This document shows positions 1 through 8,570 of a stretch of 64,000 nt of DNA, in pieces. The notes under the pieces were generated by a model. It saw only the letters and a list, made by a program, of their open reading frames with translations, searched no databases and was not told the DNA's origin. Made by a program: the position numbers and the translations under genes. The stretch's first letter is position 1; every line of letters starts with the position of its first letter. Location: positions 2,480,001 through 2,544,000 of the forward strand of contig NZ_CP112866.1 in assembly GCF_026410085.1 (NCBI RefSeq). Reading direction: 5' to 3'. This DNA is from Pseudomonas quebecensis (GTDB lineage: Bacteria > Pseudomonadota > Gammaproteobacteria > Pseudomonadales > Pseudomonadaceae).

Positions 1-1310
1 TTCAGGTAGTCCACATTGAAGTTGCGCAAATAACCCAGGCTTGAATGGCCGGTGCCGAAGTCGTCGATGGCGATCATCACGCCCAGCGCGTGGAGCGCCT
101 CGAACAGGCGACGGGTGATCTCAGTGGGCTCGATCAACTCGCGCTCGGTCAGTTCCAGCACCAGCGTAACCTGCCCCGGGGCGAAGGCCGCGAGGAACTC
201 GCGGCAGTCGTCTACCAGTTGCAGGTCCTGGCAGTGACGCGCGGTGATGTTTACGCCGATATGGAACCCCGGCGTGAAACGCGACGCGTGAGGCGCCAAC
301 TCGGCGGCGGTCCGGCGGAGCAGGGCGCGGGTCATCGGCACGATCAGGCCGCAATCCTCAGCCAGCGGAATGAACAGGTCCGGGCGTACCAGGCCTTCCT
401 TCGGATGCTTCCAGCGCATCAGCACTTCGCAACCGGCCCACGCGCGGGTGTCGCCGCGCACCACCGGTTGGTAGTAAGGGATGAACTCATTGGCGCCCAG
501 TGCCCGTTGCAACTCATGGGTTGGCGACGAGGCGCGCTTTTGCAGCCAGTGCGCGAGCAGTGCCGCCAGCCCGCCAAAAAACACCAATAGGCTGAACAGG
601 GCAGGGTAACGCGCCTGCATGTAACGCCACACCTCACCGTCCGGCATGCCGGCATCGACACTGTAGGCATAGCGCGTCGAAGCCAGGTGCTGATGGGCCA
701 CCGCGAACGTCGGCGGCGGTGTCCGGCGCACCTGGCCATCGGCGTCGAGCCAGTGCGGGCCGACCTGCAGAATCAGTTGCGCATAGCGGCTGATCAGGCG
801 CAGGGCATTGGTGAGGTGGTAGCCGTCAACCGAGGCGAACGCGGCCTTGTCCCCTTCAACCAGGCGATAAACCAGCAGCGCGGTGTCCGGGGTGACCGGG
901 TTGCCGTCCATCAGCCACAGGCGCCCATCGACGTAATCATCCGGGTTGACCGGCGAGGTGTAATCGCCGCCGAACAGGGAACTGCAATAGATATTTTTCT
1001 GCCAGGACAACGTGGTGGCGCGTACAAATGGCCGGCGCGTCACCTGTTCGCGCAGCGCCAGTTGAGTGGCGCTGTCGCACGGCTGCCCGGCCAGCGGCAC
1101 CAGCGCCTGGGCGGCAAGCGCGGTGTTGTCGAGCATCAGGTCGAACTGGCGCACCGCCTCTTCGGCGGTCTGCGTCGTGCTTTGTTCCAGGGTACGTTCG
1201 GCCTGCCAATACAGGATGACGACCCCGAGCAGCACGGGCAGCAGGCCACACATGGCGCTGATCGAGAAGCGGGTAACGGGCTTTCGAGGGCCATTGACAC
1301 GAAGCGGCAT
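1..1310 (-). CDS. CSS-motif EAL-domain c-di-GMP phosphodiesterase (3' end cut by window edge)
   Basis: A membrane-bound enzyme expected to hydrolyse cyclic di-GMP. The frame opens with ATG at 1310 and is still open at base 1, so the C-terminus lies outside the window. Residues about 15-35 form a membrane segment. The following periplasmic stretch has two cysteine motifs, GQPCDS and YCSSLFG, which mark the redox-sensing CSS domain. A second membrane segment (YPALFSLLVFFGGLAALLA) leads to the EAL domain. There the signature reads EVLMRWKHP, so EAL is replaced by EVL but the ExLxR pattern is kept, and DDFGTGHSS is intact; activity is therefore plausible. It lies 29 bases behind the LysR gene on the same strand and may be co-transcribed with it. 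Family assignment is firm; the signal sensed is unknown. Confidence 0.88.
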   Translation of the reverse strand, partial: MPLRVNGPRKPVTRFSISAMCGLLPVLLGVVILYWQAERTLEQSTTQTAEEAVRQFDLMLDNTALAAQALVPLAGQPCDSATQLALREQVTRRPFVRATTLSWQKNIYCSSLFGGDYTSPVNPDDYVDGRLWLMDGNPVTPDTALLVYRLVEGDKAAFASVDGYHLTNALRLISRYAQLILQVGPHWLDADGQVRRTPPPTFAVAHQHLASTRYAYSVDAGMPDGEVWRYMQARYPALFSLLVFFGGLAALLAHWLQKRASSPTHELQRALGANEFIPYYQPVVRGDTRAWAGCEVLMRWKHPKEGLVRPDLFIPLAEDCGLIVPMTRALLRRTAAELAPHASRFTPGFHIGVNITARHCQDLQLVDDCREFLAAFAPGQVTLVLELTERELIEPTEITRRLFEALHALGVMIAIDDFGTGHSSLGYLRNFNVDYL

Positions 1311-1339
1311 GGGTTCTGGGGCCTGTTGCGCAGCGGGGG

Positions 1340-2266
1340 TTACCGGCGCGCCGGTGAGGAATGTTTCGATGATAGATGGGCGGGCTCAAATATGCTCGCC
1401 TTGGTCAGGTTTTGTGCAATCTCTATGAACGCCAGCGCAGCAGGAGATGCCTGTCGCCGATCCAGCACTGCCAGGCCGATCCGGCGCGCAACGCTGGGTA
1501 GCAACGGCCGTGTGACGTAGCGCGAATCGTGACCGCAGGGTAACGACGCCTGCGCCACGACACTGACGCCGTCACCCCGGCAGACCGCCTCCAGCGTGCT
1601 CAGCAGCTGCGCGCAGCGATAACGCACCTTGGGTTGCAACTGGGCGCCGGCAAACAGCCGGCTGACCAGCTCCGACGACCCGGCTTCGGTCAGAATAAAC
1701 GGATCATCGCACAGCGCCCGCAGGGGCAAGGCGTCCTGCGCGGTCAGCGGATGGTCCGCCGGCAGCAGCGCGACCATCTGATCCTCGCACAGCGCGAAGG
1801 TATCGAAGCGCTCCTGTTCCAGCACCACAAAACCGACGTCGATGCGCCGCTCCTCCAGCCACTGGATCACCTGCCGATCCGGCCCTTCGTCTACATGCAC
1901 TTCAATTCCCGGATACTCGGCGCGAAAGCGCTGGAGGATGGCTGGCAGCAACCGTATCGACGCGGTCGGGCCGAATGAGCCGATGCGCAAGGTGCCGCGC
2001 TTCATGCCACGGGCGTCCGCGGCTTCCTGTTGCAACGTATTGGCCAGGCCAAGCATGGCGCGTGCGCGTGCAAGTAATTGCAGGCCGATGTCGCTGGGTT
2101 CGACCAGGGTTTGATGCCGCCGGAATAGCGTCACGCCCAGCTCCTGCTCCAGCGCCTTGATGGCATGGGACACGGCCGATTGGCTGATACCCAGGCGGTG
2201 GGCGGCACTGGTAAAGCCCTGCAGTTCGGCAACCAGGGAAAAGATTTCCAATTGGGTCAGGGTCAT
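1340..2266 (-). CDS. LysR-family transcriptional regulator
   Basis: A 308-residue regulator of normal LysR length. The N-terminal winged helix-turn-helix (about residues 1-60) contains the typical QGFTSAAHRLGISQSAVSHA helix pair, followed by the linker and a periplasmic-binding-like effector domain starting near RGTLRIGSFG. It is divergent from the DMT exporter at 2343, with 76 bases between the two start codons. That gap holds two copies of TGAGT-N4-ACTCA, one of them over this gene's own start codon. By LysR family habit it probably represses itself and controls the exporter. The effector molecule is unknown. The start is fixed by the clean N-terminus MTLTQLEIF. Confidence 0.9.
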   Translation of the reverse strand: MTLTQLEIFSLVAELQGFTSAAHRLGISQSAVSHAIKALEQELGVTLFRRHQTLVEPSDIGLQLLARARAMLGLANTLQQEAADARGMKRGTLRIGSFGPTASIRLLPAILQRFRAEYPGIEVHVDEGPDRQVIQWLEERRIDVGFVVLEQERFDTFALCEDQMVALLPADHPLTAQDALPLRALCDDPFILTEAGSSELVSRLFAGAQLQPKVRYRCAQLLSTLEAVCRGDGVSVVAQASLPCGHDSRYVTRPLLPSVARRIGLAVLDRRQASPAALAFIEIAQNLTKASIFEPAHLSSKHSSPARR

Positions 2267-2304
2267 GAGTGTTTACTCATTTTACGATGATGAGTCATTA
2301 CTCA
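2265..2304. promoter_or_regulatory. Twin LysR-type operator between divergent genes
   Basis: ATGAGT-GTTT-ACTCAT (2265-2280) and TGAGT-CATT-ACTCA (2291-2304) are two near-identical dyads whose centres are about 25 bases apart. Both fit the T-N11-A dyad form of LysR sites. The first overlaps the regulator's start codon, which suits autorepression; the second lies toward the exporter gene. Binding by the neighbouring LysR protein is inferred from position. Confidence 0.6.
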
Positions 2305-2342
2305 GAGAATACCTTCAATCAGCCACGCCTTGAGCCACAATC

Positions 2343-3266
2343 ATGCATCCCACCTCGGATCATCTGACTTACTGCAAGCTTGCCGCCGTCACCATGATCT
2401 GGGGTGGCACCTTCGTCGCCGGTCGCTACCTGGCCGATCATATCGACCCACTGCTGGCCGCCAGCCTGCGGTTTATCCTGGCCAGCCTGGCGTTGCTGTT
2501 GTTCATGGCCCTGGCGCGCATTCGACTGGTGCGGCCAACGGGTAGGCAACTGCGACAGTTGGCCTTGCTGGGTTTTTTCGGGATTTTCTTCTACAACCTG
2601 TGTTTCTTCTATGGGCTGCACTACATCAATGCCTCGCGAGCATCGTTGATCGTGGCCCTGAACCCTGCGGTGATCGGCCTGGCGTCCTCGCTGCTGTTCA
2701 AGGAACAACTGGGGCGCGCACGCATCATCGGTATCGCACTGTGCCTGGGGGGCGCCGCGACCGTGATTGTCAGCCGCAATCCGCAGTTGCTCCAGGGCGC
2801 TCCCGATCATGGGCTGGGGGACCTGCTGATTCTGGGCTGCGTGCTGGGTTGGGGCATTTACTCGTTGTATTCCCGTGAACTCAACGCCAGCCTCGGGCCG
2901 CTGCAGACGGTGACCTGGTCGGTGCTGCTGGGCGCCGCGATGCTGGCCGCCGCCACCGCCTTCATGGGCGGTTTCACGCTTCAGGCCGTGAGCCGCATTG
3001 ACCTGCCGCAGGCGCTGAGCCTGGGCTATCTCGGCGTGCTGGGCTCGGCCCTGGCCTATATCGGCTACTACGACGGCATCCGCCGCATCGGCGCCACTCG
3101 CTCCGGCGTGTTTATTGCGCTTAACCCGCTCACTGCGGTCATCTGTGGCGCGCTGTTGCTGGGCGAGCCACTCAGCGCGCCGATGCTGATGGGTGGCGCG
3201 GTAATACTGTGGGGTATCTACCTGTGCAACAAACCCCTTGCACCGGCGAGGGTGATGGGGATTTGA
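2343..3266 (+). CDS. DMT-family (EamA) transporter
   Basis: A 307-residue inner-membrane protein with about ten hydrophobic helices arranged as two EamA repeats (roughly residues 8-140 and 155-295). The opening ITMIWGGTFVAGRYLADHI-like segment and the repeated ALNP motifs (residues about 100 and 260) are typical of drug/metabolite exporters. It is read divergently from the LysR gene at 1340-2266, which carries twin candidate operators in the shared gap, so expression is probably controlled by that regulator. The substrate cannot be deduced; related proteins export amino acids or small metabolites. The ribosome-binding site is weak. A CTTGCG-CTCA-CGCAAG hairpin lies at 3329-3344 behind the gene. 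Confidence 0.87.
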   Translation: MHPTSDHLTYCKLAAVTMIWGGTFVAGRYLADHIDPLLAASLRFILASLALLLFMALARIRLVRPTGRQLRQLALLGFFGIFFYNLCFFYGLHYINASRASLIVALNPAVIGLASSLLFKEQLGRARIIGIALCLGGAATVIVSRNPQLLQGAPDHGLGDLLILGCVLGWGIYSLYSRELNASLGPLQTVTWSVLLGAAMLAAATAFMGGFTLQAVSRIDLPQALSLGYLGVLGSALAYIGYYDGIRRIGATRSGVFIALNPLTAVICGALLLGEPLSAPMLMGGAVILWGIYLCNKPLAPARVMGI

Positions 3267-3527
3267 TAAGAGTACGGACAAACCCTGTTACGCTGTGTAG
3301 AATCGATTTACGCATACAAGAATATGGACTTGCGCTCACGCAAGCCTCGGCCGTCAGAGACTGATGCAACCATGAAGCGACTCGGCTCCCCCCTCATCTT
3401 TGGTGACTTCCTCGCCCGCAGCGTGCGAGGCCTGTCCTGCGCGCCACCCCCGTACCTCATCCTTGCTGGCAATTGATTTTTCGTTAATCAGACTCTTTAT
3501 TTCAAAGAGCAGGATGAGGCACCGAAC

Positions 3528-4604
3528 ATGACCGACCAACACGCAAACCCAATGGGCCTGATGGGCTTTGAATTCATCGAATTCGCCTCGCCGATCCCAG
3601 GCACCCTTGAGCCGATCTTCGAGATCATGGGGTTCAGCAAAGTCGCCACCCATCGCTCCAAGAACGTGCACCTGTATCGCCAGGGCGAGATCAACCTGAT
3701 CCTCAACAACGAGCCCAACAGCATCGCCTCGTACTTCGCGGCGGAGCACGGCCCGTCGGTGTGCGGCATGGCGTTCCGGGTCAAGGATTCGCAAAAGGCC
3801 TACAACCGCGCACTGGAACTGGGCGCTCAGCCGATCCATATCGAAACCGGCCCGATGGAACTCAACCTGCCGGCCATCAAAGGCATCGGCGGCGCGCCGC
3901 TGTACCTGATCGATCGTTTCGGCGAAGGCAGCTCGATCTACGACATCGATTTCGTCTTCCTCGACGGTGTGGACCGCAACCCTAAGGGCGCCGGCCTCAA
4001 GGTCATTGACCACCTGACCCACAACGTCTATCGCGGGCGCATGGTGTACTGGGCCAACTTCTACGAGAAGCTGTTCAACTTCCGTGAAGCTCGCTATTTC
4101 GACATCAAGGGCGAGTACACCGGCCTGACCTCCAAGGCCATGAGCGCCCCCGACGGCATGATCCGCATCCCACTGAACGAAGAGTCCTCCAAGGGCGCCG
4201 GGCAGATCGAAGAGTTCCTGATGCAGTTCAATGGCGAGGGCATCCAGCATGTGGCGTTCCTCACCGACGACCTGGTCCAGACCTGGGACGCGCTGAAGAA
4301 AATCGGCATGCGCTTCATGACCGCGCCGCCGGACACCTACTACGAGATGCTCGAAGGTCGCTTGCCCAACCACGGCGAGCCAGTCGATCAACTGCAGGCC
4401 CGTGGCATTCTGCTGGACGGTTCGTCCATCGAAGGCGACAAGCGTCTGTTGCTGCAGATCTTCTCGGAAACCCTGATGGGCCCGGTGTTCTTCGAGTTTA
4501 TCCAGCGCAAGGGGGACGATGGCTTCGGCGAGGGCAACTTCAAGGCCCTGTTCGAATCCATCGAGCGTGACCAGGTCCGTCGCGGTGTGTTGACCGCCGA
4601 CTGA
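3528..4604 (+). CDS. hppD: 4-hydroxyphenylpyruvate dioxygenase
   Basis: Converts 4-hydroxyphenylpyruvate to homogentisate in tyrosine and phenylalanine catabolism; a cytosolic Fe(II) enzyme. The 358-residue length and two vicinal-oxygen-chelate halves (about 13-140 and 155-320) match the family. The iron ligands are visible: His162 in DHLTHN, His241 in IQHVAF and Glu323 in [11 protein letters not shown], which are 161, 240 and 322 when the first Met is not counted, as in the structurally known P. fluorescens enzyme. From memory the protein is almost identical to that enzyme. It stands alone, preceded by an AGGATGAGG ribosome-binding site, and ends at a strong bidirectional terminator shared with rarD. 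The rest of the homogentisate pathway is not in this window. Confidence 0.98.
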   Translation: MTDQHANPMGLMGFEFIEFASPIPGTLEPIFEIMGFSKVATHRSKNVHLYRQGEINLILNNEPNSIASYFAAEHGPSVCGMAFRVKDSQKAYNRALELGAQPIHIETGPMELNLPAIKGIGGAPLYLIDRFGEGSSIYDIDFVFLDGVDRNPKGAGLKVIDHLTHNVYRGRMVYWANFYEKLFNFREARYFDIKGEYTGLTSKAMSAPDGMIRIPLNEESSKGAGQIEEFLMQFNGEGIQHVAFLTDDLVQTWDALKKIGMRFMTAPPDTYYEMLEGRLPNHGEPVDQLQARGILLDGSSIEGDKRLLLQIFSETLMGPVFFEFIQRKGDDGFGEGNFKALFESIERDQVRRGVLTAD

Positions 4605-4616
4605 ACGCACGTGTAG

Positions 4617-4656
4617 AAAAAAGCCCGGCCAACGTAAACCCTGGCCGGGCTTTTTA
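4617..4656. terminator. Bidirectional Rho-independent terminator hppD/rarD
   Basis: An 11-base perfect stem, AAGCCCGGCCA (4621-4631) with TGGCCGGGCTT (4642-4652), has a 10-base loop. It is preceded by an A run and followed by a T run, so it can act in both directions. It lies between convergent hppD and rarD. Confidence 0.92.
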
Positions 4657-4667
4657 TTGCCTGGGCG

Positions 4668-5549
4668 TTACGCCCGGCGCTGGCGCACCAAGTGCTTGAA
4701 CCCTTCAAACACCAGGACCATGACCGCGATCCAGATCGGAATGTAGGTCGGCCATTGCCCGGCCTTGATGCCTTCACCCAGCAAGAGCGCCACCAGCAGC
4801 AACAGCACTGGCTCGACATAACTGAGCAGGCCGAACAGGCTGAAGGCCAGCAAGCGACTGGCGATGATATAGCTCACCAGCGCCGAGGCACTGATCAGGC
4901 CCAGGATCGGAATCAAAGCATAGAGCTTCGGCTGCGCATCCATCACCGCAAAGCCCTGTTCGCCACTTTGCACGAACCACCATGCCACGGGCAGCATCAG
5001 CGCCATGTCCAGCCACAGGCCGCCAAGGTGATCGGTCTTGAGGTATTTGCGCGCGATGAAGTACAGCGGGTAACCGATGATGACCACCAGGGTCGCCCAG
5101 GAGAACCCACCGGCCTGATACAACTCGTTGAGCACACCGAGCGCGGCAAAAAATACCGCGATCTTCTGCAAATAGGACAGCTGTTCGCCCCACACCAGGC
5201 GCCCGGTCAGCACCATGGTCAGTGGCAACAGGAAATACCCCACCGACACGTCCAGGCTGCGCCCGTTGAGCGGCGCCCACATGAACAGCCACAACTGCAC
5301 GCCCAGCAGGGCCGACGACACCACCACGCCGGCGATCAAGCGTGGCTCGGCCGTGAGCCGGCGCAGCAGTTCCCACACGTGTCGCCACTCGCCGCTGACC
5401 ACCATGAATACCGTCATGCACGGCACGGTCAGCAACATGCGCCAGCCGAAAATCTCCAGGCCGCTCAATGGCGTGAGCAACGACGTGAAGTAGTACATGA
5501 CGGCAAACAACACCGAGGCCGAGACCGATAACACCACACCTTTAGACAC
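4668..5549 (-). CDS. rarD: EamA-family protein RarD
   Basis: A 293-residue inner-membrane protein with ten hydrophobic helices. The start MSKGVVLSVSASVLFAVMYY and the GLEIFGWRMLLT segment near residue 35 are characteristic of RarD proteins, a branch of the DMT superfamily. Transport substrate is unproven; the name comes from chloramphenicol-related phenotypes in other Pseudomonas. Convergent with hppD, sharing its terminator. The upstream gap of 125 bases to the aldo/keto reductase gene contains the promoter region, but I see no clear boxes. Confidence 0.9.
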   Translation of the reverse strand: MSKGVVLSVSASVLFAVMYYFTSLLTPLSGLEIFGWRMLLTVPCMTVFMVVSGEWRHVWELLRRLTAEPRLIAGVVVSSALLGVQLWLFMWAPLNGRSLDVSVGYFLLPLTMVLTGRLVWGEQLSYLQKIAVFFAALGVLNELYQAGGFSWATLVVIIGYPLYFIARKYLKTDHLGGLWLDMALMLPVAWWFVQSGEQGFAVMDAQPKLYALIPILGLISASALVSYIIASRLLAFSLFGLLSYVEPVLLLLVALLLGEGIKAGQWPTYIPIWIAVMVLVFEGFKHLVRQRRA

Positions 5550-5674
5550 ACTGTCCTCGCGAAAGCCGATTCAATCAAAAGAGCAGGGGATTATGGTGCT
5601 TTCGGCGCGTCAAGGCTGCTCTGTTTTGGGGCAAATCACCGAAAACTTTCTTACGCTGCGCTGTCAGAGCGCGC

Positions 5675-6682
5675 TCACAGCGGCGTGCGTCCCGAAACGA
5701 AGTGGCCCACGTCATTGAACCCTGGTGTGGACGCATGCCCCGGCGTGACCAGCGAATCAATGAACGCCTCGTCTTCGGCCGTGATCTTCACCTGCAGCGC
5801 GCCGGTGTAGGCATCCCATTGCGCTTCGGTGCGCGGCCCGACAATCGCCGAACTCACCGCGGCGTTGTTGAGCACCCAGGCGATGGCGAATTCCACCATG
5901 CCCACGCCACGCCCTTGGGTGTACTGCTGGATCTGCTGGGCGATGCGCAGCGACTCCATGCGCCATTCGGTTTCCAGGATGCGCTTGTCCTGGCGCGCGG
6001 CGCGGCTGCCGGCTTGCGGGGTGACATCCGGGGCGTATTTACCGCTCAACACCCCGCGCGCCAGCGGGCTGTAGGGCACCACACCGAGGCCATACGCAGC
6101 GGCGGCGGTGATCTGCTCCACCTCGGCCTGGCGGTTGACGATGTTGTACAAAGGCTGGCTGATTACAGGCCTGTCCACGCCCAGGCGTTCGGCCACGCGG
6201 ATCACTTCTGCAATGCGCCAGCCGCGATAGTTGGACAGGCCCCAGTAGCGGATCTTGCCCTGGCGAATCAGGTCGCCAATGGCCGAGACGGTCACTTCCA
6301 ACGGCGTCTGGTGGTCTTCGCGGTGAAGGTAGTAGATGTCCAGGTAATCGGTGTCGAGGCGGGTCAAGCTCGCATCGAGCGCGTTGAATATTCGCTTGCG
6401 GCTCAGGCCGCTGCGGTTGGGCACACCATCGGCCGGGCCGAAGCCGACTTTTGACGCCACCACCCAATCGTGGCGCTGCCGGGCGATGGCTTCACCCACC
6501 AACTCTTCGGAACGCCCGCCGGTGTACACGTCCGCCGTGTCGATAAAGTTGACACCCTGATCCCAGGCCTTGTCGATGATGCGCAGCGAGTCTTCGGTGT
6601 TGGTCTGTTCGCCGAACATCATGGTGCCCAGGGTCAGGACACTGACCTTCAACCCGGACTGGCCCAACGTGCGATAAATCAT
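5675..6682 (-). CDS. Aldo/keto reductase
   Basis: A 335-residue cytosolic NADPH-dependent oxidoreductase. It has the beta/alpha-barrel signatures of the family: GTMMFGEQT near residue 19, DTADVYTGGRSEELVGEAI (about 49-67) with the catalytic Asp and Tyr, the lysine in VVASKVGFG, and YYLHRED with the catalytic His. The C-terminal SAIVGPRTEAQ cofactor-binding motif is present. Closest in character to the YajO/Tas-like group with unknown physiological substrate. The start ATG at 6682 is preceded by AAGGAG on the minus strand. The LysR gene just upstream lies on the same strand, with an 81-base gap. Confidence 0.92.
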   Translation of the reverse strand: MIYRTLGQSGLKVSVLTLGTMMFGEQTNTEDSLRIIDKAWDQGVNFIDTADVYTGGRSEELVGEAIARQRHDWVVASKVGFGPADGVPNRSGLSRKRIFNALDASLTRLDTDYLDIYYLHREDHQTPLEVTVSAIGDLIRQGKIRYWGLSNYRGWRIAEVIRVAERLGVDRPVISQPLYNIVNRQAEVEQITAAAAYGLGVVPYSPLARGVLSGKYAPDVTPQAGSRAARQDKRILETEWRMESLRIAQQIQQYTQGRGVGMVEFAIAWVLNNAAVSSAIVGPRTEAQWDAYTGALQVKITAEDEAFIDSLVTPGHASTPGFNDVGHFVSGRTPL

Positions 6683-6763
6683 GCAAAGCTCCTTGCGGCT
6701 ATGAGACGTGACCTATGCAATACCAGAGTCGCCAGCTCTGGAACAAGACCCGCGCGCGTTTCT

Positions 6764-7666
6764 TCACGCACTCAGCAGGGCCTGGCAGCGCGCTTGTAGA
6801 AATCGGTGCAGCACTTTCACTCGCTCCGACACCTGCAGGCGGTGAGGGCACATCAAGTTGAACGGCGTGGGTTCTCCCTGCCAGTCAGGCAACAGGCGCA
6901 CCAGGCGTCCGGCCTTGAGGTCCCGGGCGATGTCGAGGTTGGCTTTGTAGGCAATTCCGTGGCCAGCCAGCGCCCAGCGCCGCACGATTTCACCGTCATC
7001 GCTCAGGTAGTCGCCCGTCACCTCGACTTCCTGCAATGCCGTGCCCTGTCGAAAGTACCAAGTGCTGTTGGCCCGGCCCTGACGCATGTACCGCAGCGTG
7101 TTGTGCTGCTCCAACTCCGCCGGCGTGCGTGGTGTGCCGTGGCGCGCCAGGTAGTCGGGGCTGGCGCAGGGCAGGCGTTGGTGGCCGGGCACCACCGGCA
7201 GCGCCACCAGGCTGGAATCCCGTGGGACGCCGAAACGCAGCGCAATGTCGACGGTGTCGCGAAACAGGTCGGCATTGCTGTCGTTGAGCAGTAATTGCAG
7301 GCGGATGTTCGGGTGTTCCAGCTTGAACTCATCCAGCCAGCCCAGCACCACATTGCGCCCGAAATCCGAGGGTGCGGCCAGCTGCAGCAAACCGGTCAGG
7401 CCCTGGCTCTGCTGCCTGAGCGCTTGCTCGCCTTCGGCCAAAGCAGCCAGGGCCTCGCGCGCGCTGTCGAGGTAGCGCCGGCCTTCTTCGGTCAGGCGCA
7501 TGCTCCGGGTGGAGCGTGCCAGCAGGCGAGTGCCCAACCGGGTTTCCAGGCGTTTGAGAGCAATACTGGCCGCTGCCGGAGTCAGGCCCAACCCTCGGGC
7601 AGCGGCGGACAGGCTGCCCGTGTCGGCGGTGCGCACGAAGACTTCAAGGTCCAGGAGTGAACTCAT
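6764..7666 (-). CDS. LysR-family transcriptional regulator
   Basis: A 300-residue regulator with the N-terminal helix-turn-helix TGSLSAAARGLGLTPAAASI (about residues 14-33) and an effector-binding half starting at GLLQLAAPSDFGR. The form with PAAASIALKRLE in the recognition helix is typical of the LTTR branch near DmlR/AaeR. It is divergent from the SDR gene at 7768 and probably regulates it. The aldo/keto reductase gene follows downstream and could be a second target. The intergenic region carries an AAAAATCC / GGATTTTT inverted repeat. Confidence 0.9.
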   Translation of the reverse strand: MSSLLDLEVFVRTADTGSLSAAARGLGLTPAAASIALKRLETRLGTRLLARSTRSMRLTEEGRRYLDSAREALAALAEGEQALRQQSQGLTGLLQLAAPSDFGRNVVLGWLDEFKLEHPNIRLQLLLNDSNADLFRDTVDIALRFGVPRDSSLVALPVVPGHQRLPCASPDYLARHGTPRTPAELEQHNTLRYMRQGRANSTWYFRQGTALQEVEVTGDYLSDDGEIVRRWALAGHGIAYKANLDIARDLKAGRLVRLLPDWQGEPTPFNLMCPHRLQVSERVKVLHRFLQARCQALLSA

Positions 7667-7670
7667 TTGT

Positions 7671-7710
7671 AAAAATCCTTTAAAGATCCTGTCGTTTTAC
7701 CGGGATTTTT
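7671..7710. promoter_or_regulatory. Inverted repeat in LysR/SDR divergent promoter region
   Basis: AAAAATCC (7671-7678) and GGATTTTT (7703-7710) form an 8-base inverted repeat with 24 bases between the arms. It lies immediately upstream of the LysR start (7666) and within the 101-base divergent gap. A regulatory role is inferred from position only; the spacing is long for one dimer site. Confidence 0.35.
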
Positions 7711-7767
7711 TGCAGATTGCCAAGCTGGGAAGATGAACGCTCACTTTCTAACCCAGGACTCTCCTTC

Positions 7768-8472
7768 ATGACTTCTCCCCTCAATGGCCAAACCGTCATC
7801 GTGATCGGTGGCAGCAGCGGTATCGGCGCGGCAGTGGCCAAGGCCGCCGCCGCACGCGGCGCTCAAGTGGTGCTGGCGGGACGACGCCTGTCATCGAGCC
7901 GCGACAACGGCCTGCGCAGCGAACCCGTGGACGTCACCGACACCGAGTCCCTGCGGCGCTTGTTCGAAACCGTTGGGCGCTTTGATCATTTGGTGTACAC
8001 GTCCGGCCCATCGGTGCATGCCAAAGCCTTGATAGATACCGATCTGGACGAAGCCCAGAACAACTTCAACGTGAAACTCTGGGGGGCCTTGCGGGCAATC
8101 CAGCAGGCGCTGCCGTTCCTCGACGAGCGCGGCAGCATCAGCCTGACCTCCGGGCAATTGGGGCGCAAATTGGCGTCGGGGCAGTTCATCAAAGTCGGTA
8201 TCAACGCCGCCACTGAAGCCCTGGGCAAGCAGTTGGCCAAGGAACTGGCGCCGCGTCGGGTCAACGTGGTGAGCCCCGGTGTAATTGATACCCCGGCGTA
8301 TGCCGGGTTGGCCGAAGACCAGCGCCTGGCGACGTTTGCCAACGCCGCAAGCGCGTTGCCGGTGGGCCGCGTGGGGCAGGCCGAGGAGGTGGCGGCAGGC
8401 TATGTGCTGGCCATGGAAAATGGCTTTATCTGCGGCGCTGTCATCGATATCAACGGCGGCGGCCTGCTGTAA
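7768..8472 (+). CDS. Short-chain dehydrogenase/reductase
   Basis: A 234-residue NAD(P)-binding oxidoreductase. The glycine-rich motif GGSSGIGAAVAK is at residues about 12-23. The usual YxxxK catalytic pair is not visible: the region reads GRKLASGQFIKVGINAATEALGKQLA, so Phe-Ile-Lys replaces the Tyr position. The C-terminal part (NVVSPGVIDTPAYAGL and FICGAVIDINGGGLL) is standard. The missing Tyr makes this either a divergent SDR or one with altered chemistry. The start was set at 7768 (MTSPLNGQTVIV) rather than the in-frame ATG at 7717, because the upstream part has no SDR character. Divergent from the LysR gene at 6764-7666, its probable regulator. Confidence 0.87.
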   Translation: MTSPLNGQTVIVIGGSSGIGAAVAKAAAARGAQVVLAGRRLSSSRDNGLRSEPVDVTDTESLRRLFETVGRFDHLVYTSGPSVHAKALIDTDLDEAQNNFNVKLWGALRAIQQALPFLDERGSISLTSGQLGRKLASGQFIKVGINAATEALGKQLAKELAPRRVNVVSPGVIDTPAYAGLAEDQRLATFANAASALPVGRVGQAEEVAAGYVLAMENGFICGAVIDINGGGLL

Positions 8473-8570
8473 CCGCAGCCTACTGAGGGAGGGAGCTTGC
8501 CGTGGTGACAGTCGTTTGATTTGTGTCGATACCTGTCGCCATCTGGCAAACCCCTTTCGTCTGGACTGCG

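Noticed and set aside
3354..4610. A 418-codon open frame on the minus strand
   Set aside because: Antisense to hppD, a certain gene.
8473..8570. GAGGGAGGGAGCTTGCC stretch as a REP element
   Set aside because: Only a partial match to the REP words and no inverted partner arm.
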